This document shows, piece by piece, positions 36,520 through 48,582 of a stretch of DNA of 64,000 nt. The stretch is from Massariosphaeria phaeospora. Lineage: Eukaryota > Ascomycota > Dothideomycetes > Pleosporales. Every line of letters starts with the position of its first letter. The first letter of the stretch is position 1. The stretch lies in NCBI GenBank assembly GCA_011032825.1, contig JAADJZ010000018.1:806001-870000 (forward strand), read 5' to 3'. Under the pieces are notes generated by a model. That model saw nothing but the letters and a program-made list of their open reading frames with translations. It was not told the origin of the DNA and searched no databases. The translations under genes were made by a program, and so were the position numbers.

Positions 36520-37718
36520 TTAGTGGTTTCTCTCAACAACTCCTTTCGCAAACGTCGCAAAGTCTCTCTGCTCATCGACCTTCTCCCACAGGTTGGGCTG
36601 CGTGAACACCGCCAATGTATTCCGGGCCACTTTGCCGCCCAGCCCCGCTCCAGCTCCCCTCACAAAGTGCGGTACCGCCCTGAACTTGCCCTTCGTGATC
36701 ACCTCCAGCGCTTCACCCGTTTGGAATCCGAGACAATCCCGTGGTATCCCAACTTTGGTCACTGCACCTGTTCGAGAATGGATGTATAGACCTGCCTTTG
36801 GGTCAGGCGACTCTCCAAGTTCCTGGAGCGGGGTGAATGCCGCGCCGGTCTGTGGAGGGTGTGCTGCTTCGTCGACGAACATGGCAGAAGTCAGGCCAGT
36901 GAGGCAGCCGTGGTCAACGTGAGTGGCACACCAATCATCTTCCTCCGCATTGTCCTGGCTGGACGCCTGGTGACCGGACTGCGGGGTGGGAAAGTAATGA
37001 AGAAGCCGAGCCTTGGTCGACACGCTCGTCTTCACGACGTGCTCCAAGTAACCCTGGGTGTATCCCTCAATATTGGCTTCGGCGTATTTGTCGCATGCCC
37101 GGGCTACCAGGGCGGCAATATCAATGATCAAGTTGCATAGCTCCCGGAAAACCTCTTCGAATCCAGGCAATAGCGTTTCCGTTGGCCAGACATTGGGTGC
37201 AGTGTACTCCGGGAAAGAAGGGTATTTCTTTTCCATAGCTGTGTGCTGCTCTTCAAATGCCGGTGCACAGTTCACATAGTAAGAACCCTTCAGGGTATCA
37301 TACCGTCCATCCTTCAGGGTTTCTTTACCACAGGACCATCCTACAAGCCATTTAGCGGCTGGGGATTCCAGCTTGTCTAGTCTGTCGGTCAGCCATAATA
37401 TTCGCAGGATGGTCTTAGAAGGCTGATTAGAGAGGCCTGGTATTGTATATGAGAAGTGTTGGCTCACTCAGTTGTTCCGGGGATAGACTGGCGAGGGCTG
37501 ATGAGTAGGAAAGCAGCCTGTGCCTAAGGCTATGGAATTTCGCAGGTAGATTCTTCACAACGATTATTCCTAGCGACGATGGTCCGAACGCTTCTTCTAG
37601 CAACGAAAAGTCCACCGTATCTTGAGATCGTTAGATCGGTCTGTGACAACTACAAGTACACGAGCATCTGCATACCATTGCGCAGATCTTCCAGATTGAC
37701 GGATACCGCGCTAGCCAT
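36520..37718 (-). CDS. Isopenicillin N synthase-like 2-oxoglutarate/Fe(II) oxygenase
   Basis: Three exons, 37,718-37,676, 37,620-37,468 and 37,376-36,520; introns of 55 nt (CTAAC, CAAG) and 91 nt (GTGAGC...CTGAC...CTAG). Product 350 aa, starting MASAVSVNLEDLRND. Splicing gives LEEAFGPSSLGIIVV, then LSPEQLNKLESPAAKWLVGW, the usual N-terminal pattern of this fungal family. Iron ligands are predicted as His218 and Asp220 in THVDHG, and His302 in AVPHFVRG; Arg317 (ARNTLAVF) is the likely 2-oxoglutarate anchor. GFQTGEALEVITKGKFRAVP is highly typical. The reaction is unknown; no biosynthetic cluster surrounds it. It shares a 254-bp intergenic region with the divergent FRG1-like gene. Confidence 0.88.
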
Positions 37719-37972
37719 GATGTCAGTATTGAGACTGCAGGAAGCAGGAATGAAAAGGTATGTAGCTGTATGCTGCAGTGTGGTCACACCCTAACTTTAT
37801 CCTCCATGCTTAGCGCGCTAAACGATATGGTAGCAGATTGGAGAAAACACGCTTGGAAGGTGCGCGGTGCCCACCTGCCTAGTTTGTTCTGCCAGTGTTC
37901 ACCGCCAACGACTTTCCGCATGTGAAGCGCATTTCCGATTCCGAGCATAGCTCCAACCACCACAGTATCACC
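37719..37972. promoter_or_regulatory. Shared divergent promoter region
   Basis: 254 bp separate the start codons of the 2OG oxygenase (minus) and the FRG1-like gene (plus), so both promoters and 5' UTRs must lie here. No specific motif is claimed. Confidence 0.6.
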
Positions 37973-38820
37973 ATGGTCAAACCACTCCACTTCAAGGGCG
38001 ACAAGAAGCAGAAGAAGAGAAAGAGGGCGGCCGAAGCTGATGATGCTGACGCACCCACCTCCAAAGCTCTTGCGACTACCTCCGGAGCTCCACAATCGGT
38101 CGACGACGATTCCTGGGTGACAGCCGACGTTCCAGGCGACGTAGCAGGGCCTGTTCTAATTGTGCTACCTACCGAGCCACCGGCGTGTCTAGCATGCGAT
38201 GCAAATGGCAAAGTGTTTGCTAGCACTATTGAGAACTTCGTCGATGGAGACCCCACAACCGCTGAACCCCACGATGTGAGGCAGGTGTTCGTCGCGAATC
38301 GCGTCGCGGGGACAGAGAACATCAGTTTGAAAGGCCACCACGGAAGGTACCGTTGCACAGCATCCCATCCCAAACAGTCACTAACCTAACATGCAGATAC
38401 CTCGGCTGCGACAAGTACGGCATATTCAACGCAAACTCGACCGCCATCTCCGCCGAAGAGTCCTTCCTCTTCATCCCGGTCCCAGACAACCCCTCTGCCT
38501 TCTCGATCCAAACCCAGCGCGACACGTTTCTCATAATCGACGAAAGCGGAGGCAAGCCCACGGTACGCGGCGACGCAGACAGTATAACCTTCAACACCAC
38601 CCTGCGCATCCGCATGCAGGCGCGGTTCAAGCCCAAGCTACGGGCTTCGAAAGAAGAGAAGGCGCTCTCCAAGATAAGCCGCAAGGAGCTCGAAGACATC
38701 ATCGGCCGCCGACTCGAAGACGACGAGGTCAAGAAGCTGAAGAAGGCGAGGCGCGAAGGCAACTTCCACGAAGTCACGCTCGATTTGAAAGTCAAGTCGT
38801 CGCACGACAAGTACGCTTGA
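37973..38820 (+). CDS. FRG1: FRG1-like actin-bundling/RNA-processing protein
   Basis: Two exons, 37,973-38,346 and 38,397-38,820, with a 50-nt intron (GTACCG...CTAAC...GCAG); product 265 aa. MVKPLHFKGDKKQKKRKR is the conserved basic, nuclear-localising start of FRG1 homologues. It is followed by an acidic Ala-rich linker and the beta-trefoil FRG1 domain, seen as VFVANRVAGTENISLKGHHG, then YLGCDKYGIFNANSTAIS, EESFLFIPV and NPSAFSIQT. The C-terminus is Lys/Glu-rich with LEDIIGRRLEDDEVKKLKKA. FRG1 proteins are nuclear and nucleolar and linked to RNA processing and F-actin bundling in animals; the fungal role is inferred. The ATG at 37,973 is chosen over an upstream in-frame one because of the conserved MVKP start. 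Confidence 0.9.
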
Positions 38821-39390
38821 GACCGGCGCGGGGTACCTGTGGGATGGCCAAGTCAATTGCGGGAGATCGCTCCGGGGAAAGAGTTTCATGATGCGTCAGG
38901 CTGCTGGCTGCTAGATGCTATGCTACGCAGAGGAGATCTTCGGTCCAGGCTTGGCCATGGCGGAGACAATGGGAAGCCCACTCAACTGTGGAACACCAGT
39001 ACACGTACGCTCGTAACGAGGAGTTTGTGCATGTCTTGGTCGACCGGAGTAGCGGGCGTTAGAAGCCCATGTTTCAGCCTTCATCAACTGACCCGATGCG
39101 GCAGTTGCGGCGCTACTTGGAACTACCTTCCGGACTATTTTGCGAACGAAAGTCAGGTTCCCGTCTCCGCAGTAGGAAGAGATCAGGTAGCTAATAGTAC
39201 CAGCCCCGAACGTTCACTTAGCACGACGAGCCAAATACGAAGAATATTTCTGGGTGTGACAGTGGTCTTTTGACACCATGCACATACATACAATCTACGT
39301 CTTATATCACATTCAACGGCGCGCTAACCTCTCCATCTAACAAGCCAGCCCAGCTCGTCCACACACCATCTTGCAGCACGCACATAAAAC
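38821..39390. other. Convergent 3' intergenic region
   Basis: Lies between the stops of the FRG1-like gene and the epoxide hydrolase. No supported gene. Confidence 0.45.
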
Positions 39391-40701
39391 CTAGACCTTC
39401 TTCCACACCAACTCCACATAGTCCTCCACATCCCGCCACAACCACTCGGGCTTCTCCAGCGCCGCAAAATGCCCGCCACTCTCGTGCTGCCGGTAAAACG
39501 CCAGATTCCCATGTTTCTCCACCGTGCTCTTGACCCCAGGGGTGATCTCAACCGGGAAGAACGAAAAGCCCATCGGCTTCGCAATGTACGGCGGCGGGTT
39601 GCGCGGCCCGCCGAACAGCGAGCGGTACGGGTATATGGAGCGTGGGAAGCCCTGCGTGAACCAGTAGAGGGAGACGTTGGTGAGGATGGTGTCGAGGGGC
39701 GGGTCTTCGTCGCTCCATTCGAGGAATTTCTCGCCGATCCTGGAGGTGGGTGAGTTTGGCGGATACGGGGTAGTGGGGAGTTGGGTGTGGACTTACCATG
39801 CTAGAAGCGCGAGTGGACTGGAAGATAGGACGAGGCTGATGGTGTTCGGCCGGGTGCCGTGTTCCTGTGCATACGCTGACCCGCTCTCTCTCCACTTCTT
39901 GGCGTTGGCAACGGCGCGTTGTTCGAGGGCGCTGAGGCCTTCTTCTTCGGGGAGGTCGATGATGCGCATGAGGTTCACTGGGGGAGTAGTGTAAGCTTTG
40001 GTGGTATGTAGTACGTTGAGGCTGCGGAATGCCTACGGTGAACGCCCACGCAGGCATCGTGGTGTACGGCCATCAGCGTCCCGACAAAGCTGCCTATATC
40101 CCCGCCTTGGGCAATGTACTTCTCGAACCCCAGATTGAGCATCAGCTGGTTCATGACTCGGGCGCTGTCGACTATAGTCCAGTCGCTGTCTACAGGACCT
40201 CCGGAGCTGAGAGTGTAGCCTGGCAACGAGGGGACGATGATGTGGTATGGCAGATCTGCAGCGGAGTACTTCTCTCGAATGTTGCTGAGCATGGGCAGAA
40301 ACTCAATGAAGCTGCCCGGCCAGCCGTGCATGAAGATGAGCGGAATGGCATCCTTCTGCTCCGAAAACAAGGCGACGAAGTGGATGTCCATGTCCTCGAC
40401 TGCCATGGTGTAGTTGGGAAACGAGTTGATGTGCTGCTCTTGGGCGCGCCAGTCGTACGTGTTCAGCCAGTAGGCTTTGGTGGAGGAAAGCCAGTTGTGC
40501 GTTACGCCGAAGCGGCGGTCCGCTTGCTTGCCTTCCCACGTCAATCTGGCACTGACTGTCAATGGGGATGGTCGGATATAGAGGAGCAGTGCCTTACGGG
40601 CCTATTTTTGATAGTTTGAGGAGTTGAGACCATTCTGAGATTTGGTCGTCTGAGATGTTGAGAGTGAAGGGTTGAGCGGAGTTGGGTGGGGAGTAGGCCA
40701 T
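39391..40701 (-). CDS. Epoxide hydrolase, alpha/beta-hydrolase (microsomal EPHX1-like)
   Basis: Four exons, 40,701-40,598, 40,545-40,037, 39,977-39,797 and 39,739-39,391; introns of 52, 59 and 57 nt with GTAAGG/GTAGGC/GTAAGT donors. Product 380 aa. The N-terminal EHN domain reads PFTLNISDDQISEWSQLLKL. The hydrolase core has the oxyanion motif HGWPG (108-112), the nucleophile motif GGDIGS (Asp184), and the C-terminal ESGGHFAALEKPE with the catalytic His. Splicing restores DACVGVHLNLMRI and LLAWIGEKFLEWSDE. These enzymes open epoxides to diols through an ester intermediate on the Asp, in detoxification or secondary metabolism. No signal peptide or clear membrane anchor. Motifs look intact. Confidence 0.92.
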
Positions 40702-41269
40702 GTTGGGAATCACAGAGAAGGAAGACTATCGCGTATACGGTGAATCACTGTCGAGTTATCGTGTTAGTATGGGCCGAGTGGCAACTACTTATGCGGGGAA
40801 CAGAGCAGAGCTGAGCTGTCGTACTAGATGGACTATGAGGTCGGTTTGGTAAGCAACATTGCTCCAATGCGGGGCACTTCGCATGCAAGTGCTCAACATG
40901 CTTCCATTTTGGGAACAGCCTAAGGTCTGCATACTCAAGAACGTATCGGAGCATTTCGGGGTTGCAGGGCCGTGACATATACGCAATGTTGCTAGAAGCA
41001 TATTCTGGGTAGTATTCGTTTGAGCACTTGCTCCATTCAGCTCACGTATGTTGAACGGAAAACTTTGAAACGGCAACAGAGGCGGGATGAGTATTCCGGC
41101 TCAGAGGCGTTAGAGAGAGATGGTTATTTGGCGTAAATGGATGTTTGCAATACATAGTAGAGCCTGCAGTTCTTGTGGATGGACCTGGAATGGTGTTTGA
41201 GGTGGGACAAGCGCGTCTGCGCGCGATCGCGTGATGGGCCGATGGCGGGGTACCGTGCACGTCGGCGTA
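40702..41269. other. Intergenic region, no supported gene
   Basis: Holds the epoxide hydrolase promoter. Frames up to 104 codons on the minus strand show no family likeness. Confidence 0.4.
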
Positions 41270-42998
41270 AACTACGAGGAGCTCGTTTTTAGTGAGGCAT
41301 AAGCGAGATCTTGGCAATGCAGCCAAAACCCCCCCATCATACAAATTTACATACAAAATCGGTCAAATACACATTTATTCATGATAATTCTGCGAGATCT
41401 CGTTGATCTGGGTTATATGGCCTAATTGGGAAAAGATGAGGCCAAGTTTTGGTGTTTTGGGAGCTCTCTCGGCTGTATACTAGTTACCCCTGACTACCCT
41501 CCCCCCATCTTCATCCATGAAAGTCGTTGTCGCCTCCATGATCGATGATTCGACGTACAATCTCAGGTACGTGATCAATCCACTTGTTGATTGCCTCTAT
41601 AGGCAGATTTTGCCACTCTTGTTGCCACTGAGTACGGCACTCGTTTTCGCAGGTTGACAGAGAGTAATCTTTGGTTATATGAAGCCTTATCCATGGCCAG
41701 GCATGCTCCTCGGCGTTGACGTTAGGTAAATGGCCAGGCCAAGGCAACTTAGAGATGTGAGAGACCTCTAGAAACTCCTCTGCTATCTTCGAAGTGTAGG
41801 CTGAGGCATTGTCTTCAAAGAGTACGACGTTAGCCTTGCCTTTCTTTTGTAGCTGTTTGATCTAAGGCACTAAGAGTAGTTTGAGCACTTTCTCTCGATG
41901 CCTATATCTATCTATCCCGCCTCGTGTACAGTCTCCGCGGTTGTGCTCTATATCTTTAATCCAGGCGTGTTTACGAGTGTTGATTTCTAAGTTTCCCATA
42001 GAGCGTAATGCCCGCCGAGCAAGTGGAACTAGCTTCTCTTGTTGAGCCTAGTTCTTCTGGTTCTCTTTTTAGAGAGCTTTGGCAGCCGCAGCTTTTTCTT
42101 CCTTAGTTTCTTTAGCGTATATATAGCAAGGTCTCTTCTCTTCGTACGTAAATGCGCCGTAGAACTGCAAAGTACAGGTATTACAAAGCTTTGGCCTCTT
42201 AACGTCTTTGTAATACTCTTCTTCTTGTTTACACTAAGCTCTTTTTATGCCTCTCTGCTTACTAATACGAGCAAAGGTTTCATTAGTGTAGACTACGCGC
42301 TGAAAGTTGAACCTCTTGCTATCTCCTCTCTTATATCTATCGGAATTGTGTGCCAGAGCCCACTTATAGCGAGTTTTACGTTAATCGTCATTCAACGTAG
42401 GCCTAAAACCAGGGGCTCTGCGTGCGTACCTAGCTTCATACATAACGTTTTTGAACGTAGTAATAGAGATTTTCGGTATATGGCTGAAATCTCCGTCTTT
42501 TATTGCCTGCTAGGGCTCTCTCTTACGGTGCTCACGATCCTAGGTAGCGATGTAGATAATAGATTGTTTCTGTTCTGGTGTGAGAAGATCTGGCCTTCCA
42601 CGGCCAACCTCATTTTGGTAGTGAATTAAGTCTGTAACAGGAAGCCCTGACTCTTCTGCCCTGCTCTTCACCTTCTTGAGCATCCTTGATAGGTTGCCTT
42701 GATCAACACCAAGTAATTTGGCACATGAATTGACTGAGGCATTGCCGTGGAGTACTGCGCCAGCAACAAAGGCACGCTGCACTAGATCAAGCTCCCTCCG
42801 TTGAGTCTTATTGTGCTGTTGTTTCACGGTAGAATACTCAAACGGCTTTCTGCGATTAATTTGAGCCATAAATCATGTATTTTAGAGCTATATTGACAAA
42901 GTTGTGTCGTGATGAAAAGGTAGTGTTGATAAAAACGGAGTTCGGATGGAATGCCAAGTTCTCGCTTATGCCTTACTAAAAACGAGCTCCTCGTAGTT
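41270..42998 (-). mobile_element. Tc1/mariner-IS630-type transposon, mildly RIP-degraded, 1.73 kb
   Basis: TIRs of about 45 bp start AACTACGAGGAGCTCG and recur inverted at 42,998. The left flank is TA and the right flank CA, fitting a TA target with one change. The transposase is on the minus strand in three surviving pieces: an N-terminal helix-turn-helix region (42,869-42,540), a middle part, and the C-terminus (41,747-41,511). It is much less decayed than the pogo-type copies, and sits at the junction with AT-rich block 3. Confidence 0.88.
41511..42869 (-). pseudogene. Tc1/IS630-type DDE transposase relic
   Basis: The N-terminal 109 codons read ...AKLLGVDQGNLSRMLKKVKS..., a helix-turn-helix, and end at a stop after KQSIIYIAT. 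The DDE_3 core is legible: first catalytic Asp as VVYTNETFARI (Asp to Asn) near 42,290; second as LFEDNASAYTSK (Asp kept) near 41,805; third as WPGHLPNVNAEEHAWPW (Glu kept) near 41,715. The C-terminus ends DHGGDNDFHG, usual for this fungal family. Several stops interrupt the middle. The damage is of the C-to-T/G-to-A type. Confidence 0.85.
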
Positions 42999-43029
42999 CA
43001 GCTAGGCAACCGCAAGTAGGTTCTAAAAA

Positions 43030-43145
43030 TCCAAAGCATCTGCGCTGCTAGGTACGCAATTTTGCTTTTTATTATCTACAAAAAACGCGTTTACATCTCT
43101 GCGTAGTACAAAAAAGCTTTAATACTACGCAATTAAAAGCTTTTA
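43030..43145 (+). mobile_element. 5' piece of pogo/Fot1-like element H2
   Basis: Matches 52,085-52,195 of element H4. It resumes at 45,049 after element F, so F inserted into H2. The beginning of H2 is missing and abuts the Tc1-type transposon. Confidence 0.6.
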
Positions 43146-45048
43146 ACGTAGATTCCTAGCGAGTCGCTTACCTAGGCGAGTTGCTTACTTGCGCCAAGCT
43201 TTCTTTTCACTACCTACTTCTTTCTTTCTACTACTTTCTCTCTAGCACCTAGTACAGGTTAAAATAACTTAAATTACTTAAAATTAACTGCTGCATTTAA
43301 CCTACACGTGCGCTTATTGTGCTCTAGCTTGCCGCAGCGTCTACAGCGTCTTAAAAGCTAGCTACTCTAATTACTAGCATTACTACAAGCTTTTTTTTTT
43401 GCTTTTTTTTTATTACTGCGCGTTTTAAACGCTTTAAGAGCTATTAAGCGCACGCTTTTTTTAACTATAAAAGTACTTTCTTGCTGCATACGCTTTCTCT
43501 TGTGCAATTTTTGTTACAAAAAAGCTTTGTTAGTAGCTTAAAGTTTAGCAACTTAGTTGCGCAGTAGCAGCATAGAAGCTGCTGCATACTTTGCGCCTTT
43601 AAAAAGCTTTGCAAAAGCATTAACTATTAAAGTAAAAAAACTATCTACATGCTTTTAAATTTTCTTTTAAATTAGCGTTAATTGTAACTTAAATTTTAAA
43701 GTATTGCTTAGAGTTTGAAACTACTAGAAACTGTTCTTTACGGTAGGTAACAATAGAGTACAAAGCTGCACGTTAAGCTTCAAAATTACTGCTTTTAAGT
43801 TAAATAAAATTAATCTAGCACTTTAAAAGCTTTTTAGATATTGCTTTTTGTAATAAAAGCGTTGTAAGCGCTAATAAAGCATAGCAGAAACTTAAGTTTA
43901 GTAATGTAGTTAATCTAGTTGCGCATTAGATTCTTAACTTAGCAGCTGTACGCTTTTTTTAAGAGCGCAAAATAGCTAATATTAAAAAGCTGTAGAAAGT
44001 GCAATAAGTAAGAAAGTAACGTTATATAAAAAGTAATAATGCTGTTATTTTTATAGTACTGCTAAAAAGCGAGCGAGTTATAGCTTTTATAGCTATTAAT
44101 AAAAAGTAAACGTACTGTTCTAATAGTACGTTTCTTTGTATAAGCGTTAAAGTGCTTTAACTACTTTAAACCTAGCTCGTTGTTTGTCTAGCTGTTTTTA
44201 GAAACTACGATAACCTAGTTGCAAAGTAAGCTATTCTTTTTGTACTAAGCAAAGAAATAGTTTTTGCTTTAAAAAATAATAAAAAGTAGAATAGCTTACT
44301 CTATTGCGTTAACGCTTTGTACTACTATTGTTTACTTTCTATTACTTTGCTACACTGTTTTTAGCTATTTTCAATGCTCTAAGCTAGTAATTACTATACC
44401 TGTTAAAATCTAGCTTATTATAAAGCTCGTTTTATTAAAGTTGTAAGTATTCTCGTTTACTACGCTGTACTTAGCTTTTATGTTTGCTACAAGCTTAAAC
44501 TAGTTAGCTACAAGCTTAAATTTTTTACAAAAAGCTTTTTTATAGTTGTACTTTTAATTAAACTTAATTTAAAGCTTAGAGTAACGCTTAACGAACAACG
44601 TAACCTAGTTTTTTTTAACTAGTAGCTAGCTTTGCGCTGCGAGTAGTAGGTTAGTTTTATTCTTTAACTTAGCAAGCTTAAGTAGAAAGCTTCGCGCGTT
44701 AAAGTTAATAGTATACTTTTTAATTACTGTGTTTTTTGTTAAACAAAGCTTTATTAAGTTAAGTATGCAATTGCGTTGTAAAAGTTTTTTAGCAAGCTAA
44801 TTGCTTAGTGTTTTTAAAAAAACGTTGTAGATTAATGCAACGCGTTGCTAAAAAAGTGTTGCATTGCGTTAAATAGTCTAAATCGCAAGTTGTATTTAGC
44901 TTTTGTTTAAAGCGCGTAGCGCGTTGTGTAGTTAAGCTATTGCGTAGTAGAAAAAAAAAAGTAAGTGTTAGTAGAAAGCTTAGCGCAAGTAAGCAACTTG
45001 CTTAAGTAAGCAACTTGCTTAAGTAAGCAACTTGCTAGAAATCTACGT
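43146..45048 (-). mobile_element. pogo/Fot1-like transposon F, 1.9 kb, RIP-degraded
   Basis: Flanked by TA (43,144-43,145 and 45,049-45,050). TIRs begin ACGTAGATTCCTAGCGAG and its counterpart. The minus-strand transposase relic reads LLFINSYKSYNS near 44,070-44,105 at the DDE_1 catalytic motif (Asp to Asn). The left TIR has two 17-bp repeat units, the right three. Same family as G. Confidence 0.83.
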
Positions 45049-46084
45049 TAGTATTAAAAAATAGTTAAACAAACAACGCTTTAAGTTTAAAGTAGTTAAA
45101 GCACTTTAACGCGCATACAAAAACGCGCTTAGTAAAAGTATACTAGCTACTTATTCTAGATAGCTATAAGAGCTACTAATTTTAGAATTTTAAAAACTAT
45201 TGCTTTAAGAATAAGATTTTAACTTTTTGCATACTTTTTTACTTGTTGCATATTTTCTAGTTGCTTAACGTAGTTTGCTTTTTGCTGCTAAAGCGCAAGT
45301 ACTTTTAGCGCGTTAGAAACTTAGCACGCTAACGCGTTTTCTATATTAACAAAAAAAGCTTTTTTTTAGCTTTTAAAAACGCGTTTTTGATGTATTTACA
45401 AAGAAAAACTGCTGCAAAGCTTTTAAAGCGTTTAAAATAGTTTCTATTAACGCGTAGGTAGTATTAGATTGCTTTGAAGTGCAGCTGCGTACTCTACTAG
45501 CACTTTTATACCTAGAAACGCTGTAGTAGTTAAAGACTCTAAGCAATACGCACGAGTTTAGATCTTAGTTAAAGCTAGTACGTAATTTCTTTTTTTAATT
45601 ACTTGTTATAGCTTAAGCTAGCTTTTTGCAGCTTATAAAAAGTAGTAAACTTATGCTATACTAAAACGCTTTTCTTGCTACCTACAACAAAAAGCTTAAA
45701 AAGCAATTAGCAAAGCTTACAAAGTAGAAATTGCGTAAGCGCAAGCGAATTTAGTAGAGTAGTACTATAGAGTATAAAACTGCTATAGCGTAAGTAGCTA
45801 CTAAAGCGTTTACAGCGTTTTAGTAATCTAAGAAAACTTGTAGTAGTAGTAATTAAAAACTAGCTTAACTAGCTCTACGGCGTTGTAAAAACTATAGTAG
45901 AACTAAGCATAACGCGCAAACGTGCAAAAAAAAATATAGAAATATATTCTATATTAAATGCAAGCACAACGTACGTAGGTTCTTTATTTAATAGCAATAA
46001 AATTAAAAAAGCGTAACGTAAGTTAGTGCTGCTAAGCTTTTTTAGCCGAGGTAATAAGTTGGCTAAAGTAATAGTAGAATACGT
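45049..46084 (+). mobile_element. 3' part of pogo/Fot1-like element H2
   Basis: Continues the match to element H4 after the F insertion and ends ...AGTAGAATACGT followed by TA. All frames are riddled with stops. Confidence 0.65.
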
Positions 46085-46513
46085 TATCTAAATTTATTTA
46101 AGAGTTTAACGTTGTAACTACGTAATGTAACTTTAGGTAGTAGAGCAAATAGCTCGATTTAAACTTAAGCACGACCTAGCTAGCTACTTACTTATTTTTA
46201 ACGCTTGTTACTTGTTGTAAATAGTTTAAAAGCTTGCTTTTTACTTTTTTAAAGTAATTGTAGAGCTTTGGCAAAGTTTTTTTTTCTTTTTCTAGCGCGC
46301 GCGTTTAGCAGCCTTAGCAGCTTTTTCTTTTTTTTTTTTTTTTTTAAGTTTTTTCTTCTTTACACGCTTTTTTTTTTTAAAAGTTAAGCAGCTTCTTTAA
46401 GCTTCTTTGTTTTTGCTTTCTAAAGTTTCTTTTTTGCTTTATTTCTTTGTCTAATAGTTTCTTGTGCATGCGCTTTTTTTATCTTTTTAAGTAACTAGAA
46501 TACAGCTCTACTA
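46085..46513. other. AT-rich, low-complexity, unassigned
   Basis: Contains long T-runs around 46,325-46,380. The minus strand would encode Lys/Ala-rich peptide, like a transposase tail. No element ends identified. Confidence 0.4.
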
Positions 46514-48582
46514 ACGTAAAGTACTAGCGAACTCAACAAACTAGTAAACCTAACAAAATATCTTAGCACAACTAACTTATTTTAAAAAACATTAAATTAA
46601 TTGCTATCGAACAAGAAACCTGCGTACATCGTGCTAGTTTTAGATTTAAAAGCTTTTTCTATATTCTTTTAACAAGTTTGAGTATTATACTTTATATTAC
46701 TATAGTTTTTACAGCGTTGTAAAGCTAGTTGTGCTTTTTTTTAACTCTTTCTACTACGCGCTTTTTTTAATAGCTAAAGTGCTGTAAACGCTTTAGCAGC
46801 TACTTGCGCTAATTTATTACTATACTCTATTGTGCTACTTATTTAAATTCGCTTTTGTTTTTGTAATTTTCTTTTTGTTGCTTCTTTAATAGTTTGTTTA
46901 AAGCTAAAGATTCAATTGCGCATTAGCTTAACTTAATAGGCTATCTAGTAAAACTCTTTAACAAGCTAGTTAACTTTATTCTTTAAAAATAATAATAAAA
47001 AACTAAGCTTAGTAGTAATAAGCTTTAATTGCGATCTAAATTTAAGCGTATTACTTAGAGTTCTTAACTGCTACGGCGTTTTTAGTGCAAAAAGTAGTAG
47101 CAAAGTACGTAGTCGTACTTTAAAGCAATTAAGTACTATTTACGCGTTAATAGAAACTAGCTTTAAAGCTTTAAAAGCTTTAAAGTAGTATTCTATTGTA
47201 AATACTTTAAAAAGCGCGTTTTTAAAAGCTAGTAGAAAGCTTTCTTTGTTAATATAGAAAACGCGCTAGCGCGCTAAGTTTCAAACGCGTTAAGAGTACT
47301 TTAGCTTTAGCAGCAAAAAGCAAACTACATCTAGCAGCTAAAGAATATAAAATAAATAAGCTAGCATACAAAGCGTAAAAATTTTGTACTTAAAGTAATA
47401 GTTTTTAAAATTCTAAAATTAGTAGCTCTTATAGCTGTTTAAAATAAGTAGCTAATACTTTTCTACTTAACGCGCTTTTGTATGCGCGTTAAAATGCTTT
47501 AACTATTTAAAACTAAAAGCGTTGTTTGTCTAGCTGTTTTTAGAAACTAAAAGCTTTTAATTGCTAAGTATAAAGTTTTTCTTGTATTATGCTAAAATAT
47601 AAACGCGCTTTTTGTAAATAATAAATAGCAGAATTGCGTACCTTGCGGCGCAGATGCTTTAGATAACTATTACTTACTTTTAATTACCTAGCTAGATTAG
47701 ATTAAGTTAAGTACGTTTTTAAAAGCTTGTAACAACTTTTATAAACTTAATTACGCTTATTTAAAAGCTAGTTTTATTAAAGTTGTGCATGTTATTCTTG
47801 TAAATGCTGTACTTAGCTTTGGTATTTCTAACAAGCTTAAACTACGTACTACATACTTTAGAATCTTTTTGTAAAGAAATTGCCAAAGTAAGCAAGCTCT
47901 AATATAGAAAGTAATAAATTAATGCGATTTTATTTATAAAATAAAAAAGTCTTTTATACTCTTTGCGCTATGCTAGAATCTATTAAAGCTTAGCTAAAAG
48001 TTAGCGAAGCAATTTCGTACGAAATTGCTTAAACTAAAGTTTAGTAGCTAAAGTATTCTATTAAGCATTTGCTTATTACACTTTTTGTTGTATTCTTTGC
48101 TAATTCTTTGCTTAATTAAAAGCTATTCTAAGCTCGCTTAAACGCGTTACAAATCTTGTAGCTTATTTTTTGCCTAGTAACTTTTTACTTTGCGTAGCTA
48201 CTAGTTTATTCTTTATATCTTTTACTTTAGACAGCTAAAAAGCAAATTCTCGCGAATTAAAGTTAAAAATATATTAAACAATTGTTTGCTTTTTAGTTGT
48301 AGTAAGATTCTAGCGATTAGATTGTATTTAAGCTTAAAATAGAATTTTTTAAGCGCGTTTGCTAAAAGTTTAGCGTTTAACGTTAAAAGCAATAGCAGCA
48401 GCTTAATAGCTTTAGAATTAGCTAGAATTATAAGCTTTAAAAGCAAGCTAAAGTTTTTTTTTGTGTTAGTATAATAACGCGTTAGTTAGTTGAAATATAT
48501 TGCGTTAATAGAGAAAGTAGTAGTTTTGGCGATTTCTAGAAAGTTCGATAATCTAGAAAGTTCAATAATCTATTAGTTACGT
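46514..48582 (-). mobile_element. pogo/Fot1-like transposon H3, 2.07 kb, RIP-degraded
   Basis: Flanked by TA. The left end is ACGTAAAGTACTAGCGAAC, the right end (reverse complement) ACGTAACTAATAGATTATT. The DDE_1 motif LILNSYKSY reads on the minus strand near 47,420-47,450. A 74-codon open piece at 48,222-48,446 has a near-identical counterpart in H4. Same family as H1 and H4, opposite in orientation to H4. Confidence 0.8.

Noticed and set aside
36520..40701. Secondary-metabolite cluster (oxygenase + epoxide hydrolase)
   Set aside because: No polyketide synthase, peptide synthetase, terpene enzyme, transporter or regulator nearby, and a conserved FRG1-like gene lies between.
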